Source: Pararoseomonas baculiformis
GTDB lineage: Bacteria; Pseudomonadota; Alphaproteobacteria; Acetobacterales; Acetobacteraceae
NCBI RefSeq assembly: GCF_017813395.1
Contig: NZ_JAGIZB010000018.1
Coordinates: forward strand, 35,001 to 99,000
Direction of reading: 5' to 3'
Length of the DNA: 64,000 nt
Shown: positions 45,034 to 54,135 of the stretch, piece by piece
Layout of the letters: each line of letters opens with the position of its first letter
Position numbering within the stretch: the stretch's first letter is position 1
The notes under the pieces: generated by a model
The model's input: only the letters and a program-made list of their open reading frames with translations
Databases searched by the model: none
Told to the model about the DNA's origin: nothing
Made by a program: the position numbers and the translations under genes

Positions 45034-46956
45034 TCAGGCGCGCCCTGCCGCCGGGGCGTTGGGGGCGTGCTCGAACTCCGGCACCAGCCGCGCGAGGCCC
45101 GCCAGGGCCAGCCGCGCCTGCCCGCCCCGCGCGGCCGCCGAAACCTCGTCGATCGCGCGCCCGACCAGCGCCGCATCCGCGGTGCGGGGCGTGGCCACCA
45201 GAAGGCCGGGGAAGCCGGTCGGCCGCGGCGGCTCCTGCCCGTGGAACAGCTCCTCGAACAGCTTCTCGCCGGGGCGCAGCCCGGTGAAGCGGATCTCCAC
45301 ATCCACCTCCGGCTGCAGTCCGGCCAGGCGGATCATGCGCCGCGCCAGATCCACGATCTTCACGGGCTTGCCCATGTCCAGCACGAAGATCCCGCCATCC
45401 GCCAGCTCCTTCGGCTGGTCAGCACGGTCCTCGGCGCCGATCACGCTGGCCTGCAGCACAAGGCCCACCGCCTCACGCACCGTCATGAAGTAGCGGCGCA
45501 TATCCGGATGCGTCACCGTCAGCGGCCCGCCCCGCTCCAGCTGGCGGCGGAACAGCGGCACCACGGAACCGGTGGAGCCCAGCACATTGCCGAAGCGCAC
45601 GGTCACGCAGCGCATGCCGCCCCCCTGGCGCGCGGCGACGTCCAGCGCCTGGCAATACATCTCGGCCAGCCGCTTGGAGGCGCCCATCACGCTGGTCGGG
45701 TTCACCGCCTTGTCCGTGGAGATGAACACCATCGCCCGGCAGCCATTCGCCCGCGCCGCATCGGCGATCAGGCGGGTGCCGAGCACATTGGTCAGCAGCC
45801 CCTCCAGCGGGTCGTTCTCGACCATCGGCACATGCTTCAGCGCCGCGGCATGGAAGACCAGCTCCGGCCGGATATCCTCCATCAGCCGCCGCAGCCGCGG
45901 CTCATCCCGCACATCCGCCAGCACGGGGCGGCGCGCCACGCCCGGATGGCTCTCCGAGAGTTCCAGGTCGATCTCGTAGAGCGCGAACTCGCCATGATCG
46001 AGCAGGGTGAGCGTGGAAGGACCCAGCGCCGCGATCTGGCGTGACAGCTCGCTGCCGATCGTGCCGCCCGCGCCGGTCACCAGCACGCGCCGGCCCTGGA
46101 TCAGCCGCGCCATGCCCTCGCGGTCCAGCGGCACCTGCGGCCGGTCCAGCAGTTCCTCGATGGAAACTGGGCGCAGGTCCATCCGCCGCTGCGCCTGGGG
46201 CCGCGCCGTGGCGGGATCGAGCGCGGTGGGGCGCGGTGCCCGGCGCAGCGGCACGCCATGCCGGTCCGCCGCGTCCAGCAGCGATTCCAGCGCGGCGCCC
46301 GAGAGCGCGGGGTCGGTCAGCACCAGCAGCGCCGGCAGCCGCCCATCCGTCCGGAGCGCATCCAGCACCGCCCCCGCATCCTCCACTGCCCCCAGGATGG
46401 GAACGCCCAGGATGCGCCGCCCACGCTGCCGGGCGCGCGGGGCCAGGATGCCCTCCACCCGGTAGCCGGGCGCGCGCTGCGCGATCAGGGCGCGGATGAA
46501 CAGGTCCGCCGTATCGCCGCTGCCGGCCAGCAGCACGGGCTGGGCGGGCAGGTCGGAACCCGGCCCCGCGCGATGCGCGGAGCGCAGCCGCCCCATCAGC
46601 CGCGCACTGCCGACAAGCGCGGCCATCACCCCGGCATGCAGCACCGGAAAGGCCGCGTTCGCCGGGCGCCAGCCGCCCAGGACCAGCAGCCCCACCCAGA
46701 ACAGCGCGGCGGCCAGGGCCGAGGCCCCCAGCACCGGCAGGAGATCGGGCAGGCCGGCATAGCGCCAGTATTGCCGCGGCAGCCGCAGCGGCAGCGCCGC
46801 CGCGGCGAAGGCGGCCAGGGCACCCGCCAGCCCGCCCGGCCACCAGCCCATAGGGGGCCATTGCCCGGGGGCGGCGAGCCAGAGGGCGGCCGGCAGGGCC
46901 AGCGCCGCCAGCGCAAGGTCCAGGCCAAGATTCAGGAGGATGCGCTGTGGCGCCAT
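45034..46956 (-). CDS. CapD/WbpM-type UDP-sugar 4,6-dehydratase, membrane-bound
   Basis: 640 residues. Four membrane helices and a CoA-binding-like region precede a C-terminal SDR: RVLVTGAGGTIGSELSRQIA, the ALKHVPMVENDPLEGLLTNV stretch and STDKAVNPTSVMGASKRLAE, where the usual Tyr of YxxxK is replaced by Met (MGASK), as in WbpM. It converts UDP-GlcNAc to a 4-keto-6-deoxy sugar at the inner membrane. The DegT aminotransferase at 52 kb probably acts next. Confidence 0.93.
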   Translation of the reverse strand: MAPQRILLNLGLDLALAALALPAALWLAAPGQWPPMGWWPGGLAGALAAFAAAALPLRLPRQYWRYAGLPDLLPVLGASALAAALFWVGLLVLGGWRPANAAFPVLHAGVMAALVGSARLMGRLRSAHRAGPGSDLPAQPVLLAGSGDTADLFIRALIAQRAPGYRVEGILAPRARQRGRRILGVPILGAVEDAGAVLDALRTDGRLPALLVLTDPALSGAALESLLDAADRHGVPLRRAPRPTALDPATARPQAQRRMDLRPVSIEELLDRPQVPLDREGMARLIQGRRVLVTGAGGTIGSELSRQIAALGPSTLTLLDHGEFALYEIDLELSESHPGVARRPVLADVRDEPRLRRLMEDIRPELVFHAAALKHVPMVENDPLEGLLTNVLGTRLIADAARANGCRAMVFISTDKAVNPTSVMGASKRLAEMYCQALDVAARQGGGMRCVTVRFGNVLGSTGSVVPLFRRQLERGGPLTVTHPDMRRYFMTVREAVGLVLQASVIGAEDRADQPKELADGGIFVLDMGKPVKIVDLARRMIRLAGLQPEVDVEIRFTGLRPGEKLFEELFHGQEPPRPTGFPGLLVATPRTADAALVGRAIDEVSAAARGGQARLALAGLARLVPEFEHAPNAPAAGRA

Positions 46957-46974
46957 GGCGCCCCCTTAGCGGCC

Positions 46975-49629
46975 CTAGGCCGGCGGCGCCACTCCCTCAG
47001 TGCCCGTCGCCCTGCCTGACTGCAGCAGGGTCCATTCCGGCGGCACCGGATCGGGCGGCGCCCGGCGCACGGACAGCCGCAGCCCCGCCTCCACCAGCGG
47101 AACATCGGAGGTGACCGGCGGCAGCTCGGGCGGCGCCGGCGGCTCCTCCGGCGCGCGTGCCAGAAGGGTGGCGACGGAACTGGGCAGCCCCTTGCTTCCC
47201 GAAAGCCCCGCCTCGTTCAGCAGGCGCGGCCCATCCGCGTCCGGCGGCAACTGGATCGGCTGGCCCGTCAGCGCAGGCCCGGCCAGCTCCGGCGCCTTCG
47301 GGGCGGGGCGCGGCGGAGGGGGCGGCGGGGGCGGCGCCCCCGCGGCTTCCCGCATCCCGGCCAGCAGGGCGAAGACCGGCTCCGCCGGCGCGGCGGGGCG
47401 CGGCCCGGGCGGCGCGCCGGTCCGCAGCGCCTGCACCATGGATCCCAGGGCCAGGGTGGGCGTGGGCGGGCTGGCGGCAGGCTCCCGCCTCGGCAGCGCC
47501 GCCTCGTCCGGAAGGGGCCCGAGCACCTGGGAAGGCGGCGGCAACTCATCCCGCGATGCCGGAACCGGGGGCGGCCCGGGCGCCGCCTCGGCCTCCTTGC
47601 GGGCCAGCAGCGCGGCCAGCCCCGCAGGCATCGCCTGCCCATCGCCCAGCGCGGCGTCCAGCAACAGGCGCGGCGCGCCCTCTCCCATAACGCCCGGGGG
47701 AGGCGCCATCGGCAGAAGGCCGGGCGCGGGCGGCGCGGCAAGCTGCGGAGCACCGGCAGGAGCCGCCGGTCCCGCGGAAAGCCCCGCATCCAGCAGGAGG
47801 CGCGGCGCAGGCGCGGCGCCCGGCGTGGCCGGGGGCGGAGGCACCGCCGCGTCCTGGCGCGCGAAGAAGCTGGACAGGGCGGCGGGAACCTCCCCGGCCG
47901 CCTCCGGCGCGGCATCCAGCAGAAGGCGCGGCGCGGCGGATGAGGCCTCGGGGGCCGGATCCGCCGGCCGGGATGCCACGCCGCGCATGGCGGCGGAAAG
48001 GCTCGCAAAGGCCTCGGCGGCATTGCGCGACACGGGCTGGGGCGGCACGGCGGCGTTGGATGCCGCCGGCGCGGGTGCTGGCTGCGCGGGTGCCGGCGGC
48101 GCAGGCGCGGCCAGAACGCGCGGCGGCTCCGGTGCAGGCGGGGCGGCAGGTGCCAGCGACGCGACCGGAGAGGCTGCTGGAGAGGTTGCCGGAAAAGGCT
48201 GGAGCAGCGCGGGCAGCGCGGGCAGCGCGGGCTCGGGAAGCGGCGTCGCCGGCGGTTCCGGCACCAGGGCGGGAGCCGGCGGGGGCTGCTGCGGCGTCGC
48301 GGCCGCCGCGCGCCCGGCGTCCAGGAGCAAGGGCGGCGGGGGCGCCGGAAGAGGCGGCTCCGGCTGGCCTGCCTCCAGCCCGGCCAGCCGCGAGGCCGGC
48401 AATGGCGCCAGCTCTTGATACAACCGGACCAGCCGGTCGGCTTCGCCCGCCCAGCCGAAGCGGCCCAGGGCGGCGGCGCGGCCCGCCGCGCCCATTTCCG
48501 CACGCAGATGGGGGTCGGAAAGGGCGCGCACCGCCTCGGCCACCGTCTCCGGGTCGGCCGTGTCCACCAGCACGCCGCATCCGGTCTCGCGCACCACCGC
48601 TGCCACTTCCTCGGCGAAGCTGGGCACGATCACGGGCAGGCCGGCCAGCATGCAGTCGAACAGCTTGTGCGGCAGTGCCAGGCGGTGGTTCTCATGGCCG
48701 GGCTGGAACAGCACCAGGCCGATATCGGCCTCGGCCGCCAGCTTCACCGCGGCCTCGTGCGGCAGCCAGCCATGGCGCTCCACCGCGCCGCCCAGCCCCA
48801 GCCGCCGCGCCTCGGAAAGGAAGTCGGTCTCGGAGGAATCCGTGAAGCGCCCGATCAGCGAGAGGCGGGTGCCCTCCGGGCACTTCGCCAGGGCCCGCAG
48901 CATCTCGAAGGCGCCCCGCTCCCGCGTCAGCGCGCCGAGATGCACCAGCGTCACCGGCCCGTGGCGATGGGCGCGCGGCTGCACGGGCACGGCGGCGGCG
49001 TAGTTGCGCACCGGCACCACCTCGGTCCCGGGGAAGGCGTCCTCCAGCCCATCCTTGGCCACCACCACGGCATCGGCCCGCTCCGCCATCCAGCGGCAGG
49101 CGGCCCGCACGGCATGCCGGCCCAGGCCGCGGAAAAGGCCCGGCAGCCTCGTATCCAGCCGCGAGGGATAGTGCTCGTGCACGTCCAGCACCACGGCGGC
49201 GCCGGTCTGCCGCGCGGCCAGGATGGCGGCGTACCAGCTATCCGGCTCATGCGCGTGGATCACGTCGGGCTTCAGCCGGATGGCGCGCTTCGCCAGCGCG
49301 CGGGCGCCCCGCATCCGGCCCAGCCAGCCGGAGCTGCGGGGATAGGTGGCGATCTCCACCCCCGCCATGGCCTGCGGCACGTCCCTGGCGCCCCGCAGCG
49401 GCGCGGGGGCGAGATGGGTGACGCGCCAGCCGGCCTCCGCCAGCGCCGCGCCCTCCTTGCCCACGATGCGCAGATCCGCCGGCGGATGCGCGGCCGAGAG
49501 CATCAGCACCAGCGGCGCGTCCTGCGCCGCGGCCCGCTTCAGCGCGGCCGCCGCCTTTGCGGCATGGTCACCCGATGCCCGCTGGACCTTGGGTCCTGAC
49601 TTGGATGGGGCCTGGCGCGTCCCGCTCAT
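46975..49629 (-). CDS. GT4-type glycosyltransferase with a long Pro/Ala-rich tail
   Basis: 884 residues. Residues 1 to about 410 are a normal GT-B glycosyltransferase: AHPPADLRIVGKEGAALAEA, DVIHAHEPDSWYAAILAA, VHLGALTRERGAFEML and PHKLFDCMLAGLPVIVPSF. The last 470 or so residues are Pro/Ala-rich and probably disordered. In that tail a motif recurs: PPLLLDAG, APRLLLDAA, APRLLLDAG, APRLLLDAA and GPRLLNEAG, several followed 10-15 residues later by a short helix ending LLARK or FFARQ. The ATG overlaps the wecB-type stop (ATGA). The tail may bind partners of the polysaccharide machinery; this is inference. Confidence 0.85.
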   Translation of the reverse strand: MSGTRQAPSKSGPKVQRASGDHAAKAAAALKRAAAQDAPLVLMLSAAHPPADLRIVGKEGAALAEAGWRVTHLAPAPLRGARDVPQAMAGVEIATYPRSSGWLGRMRGARALAKRAIRLKPDVIHAHEPDSWYAAILAARQTGAAVVLDVHEHYPSRLDTRLPGLFRGLGRHAVRAACRWMAERADAVVVAKDGLEDAFPGTEVVPVRNYAAAVPVQPRAHRHGPVTLVHLGALTRERGAFEMLRALAKCPEGTRLSLIGRFTDSSETDFLSEARRLGLGGAVERHGWLPHEAAVKLAAEADIGLVLFQPGHENHRLALPHKLFDCMLAGLPVIVPSFAEEVAAVVRETGCGVLVDTADPETVAEAVRALSDPHLRAEMGAAGRAAALGRFGWAGEADRLVRLYQELAPLPASRLAGLEAGQPEPPLPAPPPPLLLDAGRAAAATPQQPPPAPALVPEPPATPLPEPALPALPALLQPFPATSPAASPVASLAPAAPPAPEPPRVLAAPAPPAPAQPAPAPAASNAAVPPQPVSRNAAEAFASLSAAMRGVASRPADPAPEASSAAPRLLLDAAPEAAGEVPAALSSFFARQDAAVPPPPATPGAAPAPRLLLDAGLSAGPAAPAGAPQLAAPPAPGLLPMAPPPGVMGEGAPRLLLDAALGDGQAMPAGLAALLARKEAEAAPGPPPVPASRDELPPPSQVLGPLPDEAALPRREPAASPPTPTLALGSMVQALRTGAPPGPRPAAPAEPVFALLAGMREAAGAPPPPPPPPRPAPKAPELAGPALTGQPIQLPPDADGPRLLNEAGLSGSKGLPSSVATLLARAPEEPPAPPELPPVTSDVPLVEAGLRLSVRRAPPDPVPPEWTLLQSGRATGTEGVAPPA

Positions 49630-50729
49630 GCCGCGATCTCCTGATGCGCGGCGCTCAGCCGCTCCGCCAGATGCGCCACCATGCGTGCCCCCGCCCGCCC
49701 GTCCCAGAGCGGGATGGGCCGCGCGCGCGGCGCCTCCCCCGCCATCACGGCGTCCACGGCCCCGGGCAGCAGCGCGGGCGCCACCAGCCGGTTGGTGCCG
49801 GCCTCCAGCGTCACCGGCCGTTCCGTCGAGGGGCGGAGGGTAAGGCAGGGCAGGTTGAGCGCCCAGGCCTCCTCCTGCACGCCGCCGCTATCGGTCGCGA
49901 CCAGGCGCGCATGGGCGAGAAGGCCCAGGAAATCCAGGTATCCGAGCGGCGGCAGGAGCATGACCCCTTCTGGCACGGAGAGGCCGAATTCCGATAGGCG
50001 TCCCGCGGTGCGGGGATGGACCGGCCAGGCGAACGCAAGGCTCCGTGCCGCGCGCGACACGGCATCCAGCAAGGCGCGCAATGCCCCGGGATCGTCCACG
50101 TTTCCCGGCCGGTGAAGCGTCAGCACCCCATAGCAACCGGGCTCAAGCCCCGGGGGCAGCGGGCGGGCCCGGGCGGCGGGCAGGGCGCGCAGCAGGCTGT
50201 CGATCATCGCGTTGCCCACGGCCCGCACCGCGCCGGGGTCATGCCCCTCGGCCAGGAGGCGCGCGGCCGTTGCCTCATCAGGGGCCCAGAGAAGGGTGCT
50301 GATCGCATCCACCGCCCGCCGGTTGATCTCCTCCGGCATGTCCAGGTCGCCGCAGCGCAGGCCGGCCTCCAGATGCGCCACGGGGATCGCCAGCTTCCGG
50401 GCGGCCAGCGTCGCCGCCAGCGTGCCGTCCACATCCCCGGCCACCACCACCATGGCCGGGCGCCGCGCGGCCCAGAGATCGGCGCAGGCCATCATGGTGC
50501 GCCCGGTCAGCCCCGCATGGCCGCCGCCGGACACCCCCAGCGACACATCGGGCGGCGCCAGGCCGAGATCGGCCAGATGGCCGCCGAACATCGCGGCATC
50601 ATGGTGCTGGCCCGTATGCACCAGCACCGGGCGGCAGAAGGGCGGGGCCTCCGCCAGGGCATGGATCAGGGCCGCGAGCTTCGGCAGGTTCGGGCGCGCG
50701 GCGGCGACCAGGTGGAGTTCAGGAAGCAC
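49626..50729 (-). CDS. wecB: UDP-N-acetylglucosamine 2-epimerase
   Basis: 367 residues. Typical stretches are [53 protein letters not shown] (with EINR downstream), LTLHRPGNVDD and LVATDSGGVQEEA. The enzyme forms UDP-ManNAc from UDP-GlcNAc. It starts with GTG and overlaps the next glycosyltransferase gene by 4 bases. It may supply the dehydrogenase at 43.6 kb. Confidence 0.92.
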   Translation of the reverse strand: MLPELHLVAAARPNLPKLAALIHALAEAPPFCRPVLVHTGQHHDAAMFGGHLADLGLAPPDVSLGVSGGGHAGLTGRTMMACADLWAARRPAMVVVAGDVDGTLAATLAARKLAIPVAHLEAGLRCGDLDMPEEINRRAVDAISTLLWAPDEATAARLLAEGHDPGAVRAVGNAMIDSLLRALPAARARPLPPGLEPGCYGVLTLHRPGNVDDPGALRALLDAVSRAARSLAFAWPVHPRTAGRLSEFGLSVPEGVMLLPPLGYLDFLGLLAHARLVATDSGGVQEEAWALNLPCLTLRPSTERPVTLEAGTNRLVAPALLPGAVDAVMAGEAPRARPIPLWDGRAGARMVAHLAERLSAAHQEIAA

Positions 50730-50803
50730 GCGTCACCACCGGGGAGGTATGCCCCGGCCCTTTCTGCTGTCGTGGATGCCGGCCCTGCGGGTGCCGCTTC
50801 GCT

Positions 50804-52072
50804 TCAGGCGGCGCGCGCCAGGGGCCGTTCGCCCGCCGCGGCCTCCAGCAGGTCGCAGAACCGCGCGGCATGCAGCCGCCGGTCCCAGAGCCGCACCGCC
50901 CGCCCCCGTGCGGCGGCGCCCATCGCGGCCCGGCGAGCCGGATTCGCGGCGAGCGCCGCCAGCGCGTCGGCCAGGGCCGGCGCGTCGCCGGGGGGCGCGG
51001 CGATGCCGCAGGCGCCATCATCGCCATGCGCCTCCACCAGCCGCGCGGCGCGGCCCGGGGCGTTGGTGACGACCGGCAGCCCGGCGGCGAGATAGTCCAT
51101 CAGCTTGTTCGGCGCGGTCCATTCGGCGAAGGCCGGCACGGGCGCCAGCAGGTGCAGCCCGATCCCCGCGCCGGAGAGCAGCCCGGCCAGCCGCGCCTTC
51201 GGCATGGGATCGAGGAAGGTGACGTTCCGCAGGTCCCGCCGCGCCGCTTCCTCCACCAGCCGGGCACGCTCCCCGCCCTCCCCCGCCAGCAGCAGGCGCA
51301 GGCGGCGTTCGCCCCCGTTGCGGAGGATGGTCGCCGCCCCGATCGCGGCATCCAGCCCGTTCGCGCGGCCATGCGCCCCGGCATAGACGGCCAGCACCTC
51401 CCAGGCCGCCGCCTCGGGCGGGCGCCATGGGGCGACATGCGGGCCGAACAGGTCCAGGTCGCAGCCATTCGGCACCACATGCACATGCGCCGGATCGGCC
51501 CCGCGTGCGATGGCGGTTTCCGCCATCCCCTCGGTCAACCCGATCACGGCGCGCGCCCGGCGGCAGGCGGCGTCGGCCAGGCGCTCCATCGCCGCCAGCG
51601 CCGGCGCCGGCACCACGCCGCCCATACCGGCCTCGGACAGGGCGCGGGGCAGCTCCGGCCAGGGATCCCGGATCTCCAGGATGAAGGGAAGGCCGCGCAG
51701 CCGCTGCGCGGCCAGGGCCGGCAAGGCCACGGTAAGCGGGGTGGAGGAGGCGAGCAGCAGGTCGAACCCGCCGCCCAGGGCCAGCCGGGCCGCCCGGTGG
51801 GCGTAGCGCAGGAAGGCCAGGCTGCGCGCCCCAAGCGCCATGGCGTTGCCGCAGGGGATGTCGAACTCCACCACCCGGAAGCCGGAGACGCGCCCCTCCC
51901 GCATGCCCCGGCGGAACGGTCCCTCCAGCCCGGTCACCGCGCCGTCGTAGCGCCCGCAGGCCAGCGTCACCTCATGCCCGCGCGCCGCCAGGGCCCGCGC
52001 CATGGCATGGGCGCGCGTGGCCGTGGCGCCGCCCGGGCCGGAATAGTGCTGGTGGAGATAGAGAATTCTCAG
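50804..52072 (-). CDS. WbuB-like GT4 glycosyltransferase, probable CTG start
   Basis: 422 residues. The N-terminus is RILYLHQHYSGPGGATATRA, followed by ILEIRDPWPELPRALSE, VPNGCDLDLFGP, YAGAHGRANGLDA and PNKLMDYLAAGLPVVTNAPG, as in the WbuB/GT4 group. The family begins with Met directly before RIL; here that codon is CTG at 52072, with AGGGG 9 bases upstream and the DegT stop just before it. No ATG, GTG or TTG lies nearby in frame. It probably transfers a HexNAc-type sugar onto the growing repeat unit. Confidence 0.85.
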   Translation of the reverse strand: MRILYLHQHYSGPGGATATRAHAMARALAARGHEVTLACGRYDGAVTGLEGPFRRGMREGRVSGFRVVEFDIPCGNAMALGARSLAFLRYAHRAARLALGGGFDLLLASSTPLTVALPALAAQRLRGLPFILEIRDPWPELPRALSEAGMGGVVPAPALAAMERLADAACRRARAVIGLTEGMAETAIARGADPAHVHVVPNGCDLDLFGPHVAPWRPPEAAAWEVLAVYAGAHGRANGLDAAIGAATILRNGGERRLRLLLAGEGGERARLVEEAARRDLRNVTFLDPMPKARLAGLLSGAGIGLHLLAPVPAFAEWTAPNKLMDYLAAGLPVVTNAPGRAARLVEAHGDDGACGIAAPPGDAPALADALAALAANPARRAAMGAAARGRAVRLWDRRLHAARFCDLLEAAAGERPLARAA

Positions 52073-52077
52073 CGCCG

Positions 52078-53310
52078 TCAGCCCCTGGCCAGCCGCCGGA
52101 TCACCTCGATCACCCGCGCCTGCTCGCCGGGCGCCATGGCGCCGGAAGGCAGGCAGAGGCCCCGCTCGAACAGCCCGGCCGCGATCCCGCCGCCGATGCT
52201 GCGCGCCCCGCGGAAGGCCGGCTGGAGGTGAAGCGGCTTCCAGACGGGCCGGCTCTCGATCCCTGCCTCGTCCAGCGCGCGCCGGGCCATTTCCCGGTCC
52301 GCGCCGAAGCGCTCGGGGTCGATCAGCATCACGCTCAGCCAGCGCGAGGACCGGCCCCAGGCGGGTTCCGGCATGAAGGAGATGCCCGGCAGATCGGCCA
52401 GTGCGGCGACATAGCGCGCGAACACCGCCCGCCGCGCCGCCACCCGCGCCTGCAGCGCCCGGAGCTGCACCAGCCCCACCGCCGCCAGCACCGAGGAGAA
52501 GCCGTAGGAATAGCCCGTCGTCTCGTGCTGGTAATGCGGCGCCGCCTCCTTTGCCTGCATCCCCAGGTGCCGGGCGGAGGCGATCAGCCCAGGATCGTCG
52601 GAAACCAGCGCCCCGCCGCCCCCGGCGGTGACGATCTTGTTCCCGTTGAAGGAGAAGCAGGCGAGCCGCGCCCCCTGCCCCGCCGCGCGCCCGCGGCCCA
52701 TCGCGCCCAGGCTCTCGGCGGAATCGCTCATCACCGGCACGCCCCAGCGGTCGCAGGCCGCCACGATGGCGTCGAGATCGGCGCATTGGCCATAGAGATC
52801 CACCGGCACCACCACGCGCGGCAGGCGCCCCTCCCGCGCCGCCTGGGCCAGGGCATCGCGCAGCAGCTCCGGATCCAGCGTCCAGGTCTCGCGCGAGACA
52901 TCCAGGAAGGTGATCCGCGCGCCCATCTGCGCGGCCGGCGCCACCGTGGCCACGAAGGTGAGGGTGGGTGCCCAGACCTCGTCCCCCGGCGCCACGTCCA
53001 GCACGCGGTACCCCAGATGCAGCGCGGCGGTTCCCGAGGAGGTGGCCAGGGCATGGCCAAAACCCGAAACCGCCTCGAAGGCCGTCTCGAAGGCCTTCGG
53101 GATCGGCCCGGCCGGTGCCAGCCAGCCGCTGCGCAAGGTCTCCTCCAGCGCCTCCATCTCCCCGCCCGCCAGCTCCGGCGGGGAGAGGTGAAGGCGCGGC
53201 CGGGCCACCGCGCCCGCGCCGGGGCGGCGGAAGGGCAGCACATTCACCGCCTCCCCGGAGCCCCCCGCCTCGGCGGGGGGCTCATCCTCTGGCGTCAGGC
53301 ACAGCGTCAT
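52078..53310 (-). CDS. DegT/DnrJ/EryC1-family sugar aminotransferase
   Basis: 410 residues. FGHALATSSGTAALHLGYRV binds the cofactor phosphate, PVMSDSAESLGAMGRG and FSFNGNKIVTAGGGGALVS hold the Asp and the Lys that carries PLP, and HYQHETTGYSYGFSSVLAAVG follows. It aminates a 4-keto sugar, probably the product of the CapD/WbpM-type enzyme. The N-terminal 45 residues are a non-family extension. The start used is the ATG at 53310; 147 bases separate it from the sugar transferase gene, room for its own promoter. Confidence 0.92.
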   Translation of the reverse strand: MTLCLTPEDEPPAEAGGSGEAVNVLPFRRPGAGAVARPRLHLSPPELAGGEMEALEETLRSGWLAPAGPIPKAFETAFEAVSGFGHALATSSGTAALHLGYRVLDVAPGDEVWAPTLTFVATVAPAAQMGARITFLDVSRETWTLDPELLRDALAQAAREGRLPRVVVPVDLYGQCADLDAIVAACDRWGVPVMSDSAESLGAMGRGRAAGQGARLACFSFNGNKIVTAGGGGALVSDDPGLIASARHLGMQAKEAAPHYQHETTGYSYGFSSVLAAVGLVQLRALQARVAARRAVFARYVAALADLPGISFMPEPAWGRSSRWLSVMLIDPERFGADREMARRALDEAGIESRPVWKPLHLQPAFRGARSIGGGIAAGLFERGLCLPSGAMAPGEQARVIEVIRRLARG

Positions 53311-53457
53311 CGTTGCGACCTCACGAAATCGCGAGCGCAAGTTGAAACGCCTCCGGGCCGATCCGCAAGGGCTTGTTCAACCCCAGGTGAAAATTCTGCT
53401 CCGCCTGCCACCGGCCCTGCAGCCCGGTGCAACCGCCGGCAGCGGAAGGGCCGCGGA

Positions 53458-54135
53458 TCACGCGGAACCCCGCCGCCTCCTGGCGCGGGACGGCTTGCGG
53501 GCTCCCTTCGCACGCCGAAGGGCAGGGGAGGCGCGCGGCGGCAATTCCGGCATGGTCGCATGGCCCGGCGCCGAGGCGCCGCGCCTGGCCAGAAGCACGC
53601 CGAGCGTGCCCAGCACGGCCGCGACATCCCCACGGGCCGTGACCCGCGCCGCGTAGCGCGCATCCCATTCCAGCCGGGCCTGCCAGGGCACCGCATTCCG
53701 CCCGCGCGCCTGGGCCAGCCCCGCCAGCCCGGGCAGCACCCGGAGCCGCTGCGCCTGGCGCGGGGTGTAGCGGGGCAGGTATTCCAGCGGCAGCGGCCGG
53801 GGGCCCACCAGGCTCATCTCCCCGCGCAGCACATTCACCAGCTGCGGCACCTCATCCAGCGCCGAGGCGCGGAGCAACCGCCCGAAGCGCGTCAGCCGCG
53901 CCTCGTCCGGCTCCCCGGGAAAGCGCGGGTTCCGCATGGAGCGGAACTTCAGCAGGATGAAAGGCCGGCCGCCCTGGCCGGCACGGGGCTGGCGGAACAG
54001 CACGCCCGGCCCCAGGGCCACCCGCACGGACAGCGCCACCACGGCCAGCACGGGCAGGAGCAGCACCAGCAGCAGCGCCGCCACGCCCAGGTCCAGCCAG
54101 CGCTTGGCATGGCGGGCATAGAAGCCTTCAGCCAA
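53458..54135 (-). CDS. Initiating sugar transferase (bacterial phosphoglycosyl transferase)
   Basis: 225 residues. One membrane helix (ALLLVLLLPVLAVVALSV) is followed by the PGT signature: GGRPFILLKFRSMRN, RLTRFGRLLRASALDEVPQL and MSLVGPRPLPLEYL, with the Asp-Glu catalytic pair in SALDEVPQ. It moves a sugar phosphate onto undecaprenyl phosphate, the first step of chain assembly. The start is a TTG at 54135 that overlaps the ligase stop (TTGGCTGA). The C-terminus has an extra basic tail. Confidence 0.9.
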   Translation of the reverse strand: MAEGFYARHAKRWLDLGVAALLLVLLLPVLAVVALSVRVALGPGVLFRQPRAGQGGRPFILLKFRSMRNPRFPGEPDEARLTRFGRLLRASALDEVPQLVNVLRGEMSLVGPRPLPLEYLPRYTPRQAQRLRVLPGLAGLAQARGRNAVPWQARLEWDARYAARVTARGDVAAVLGTLGVLLARRGASAPGHATMPELPPRASPALRRAKGARKPSRARRRRGSA

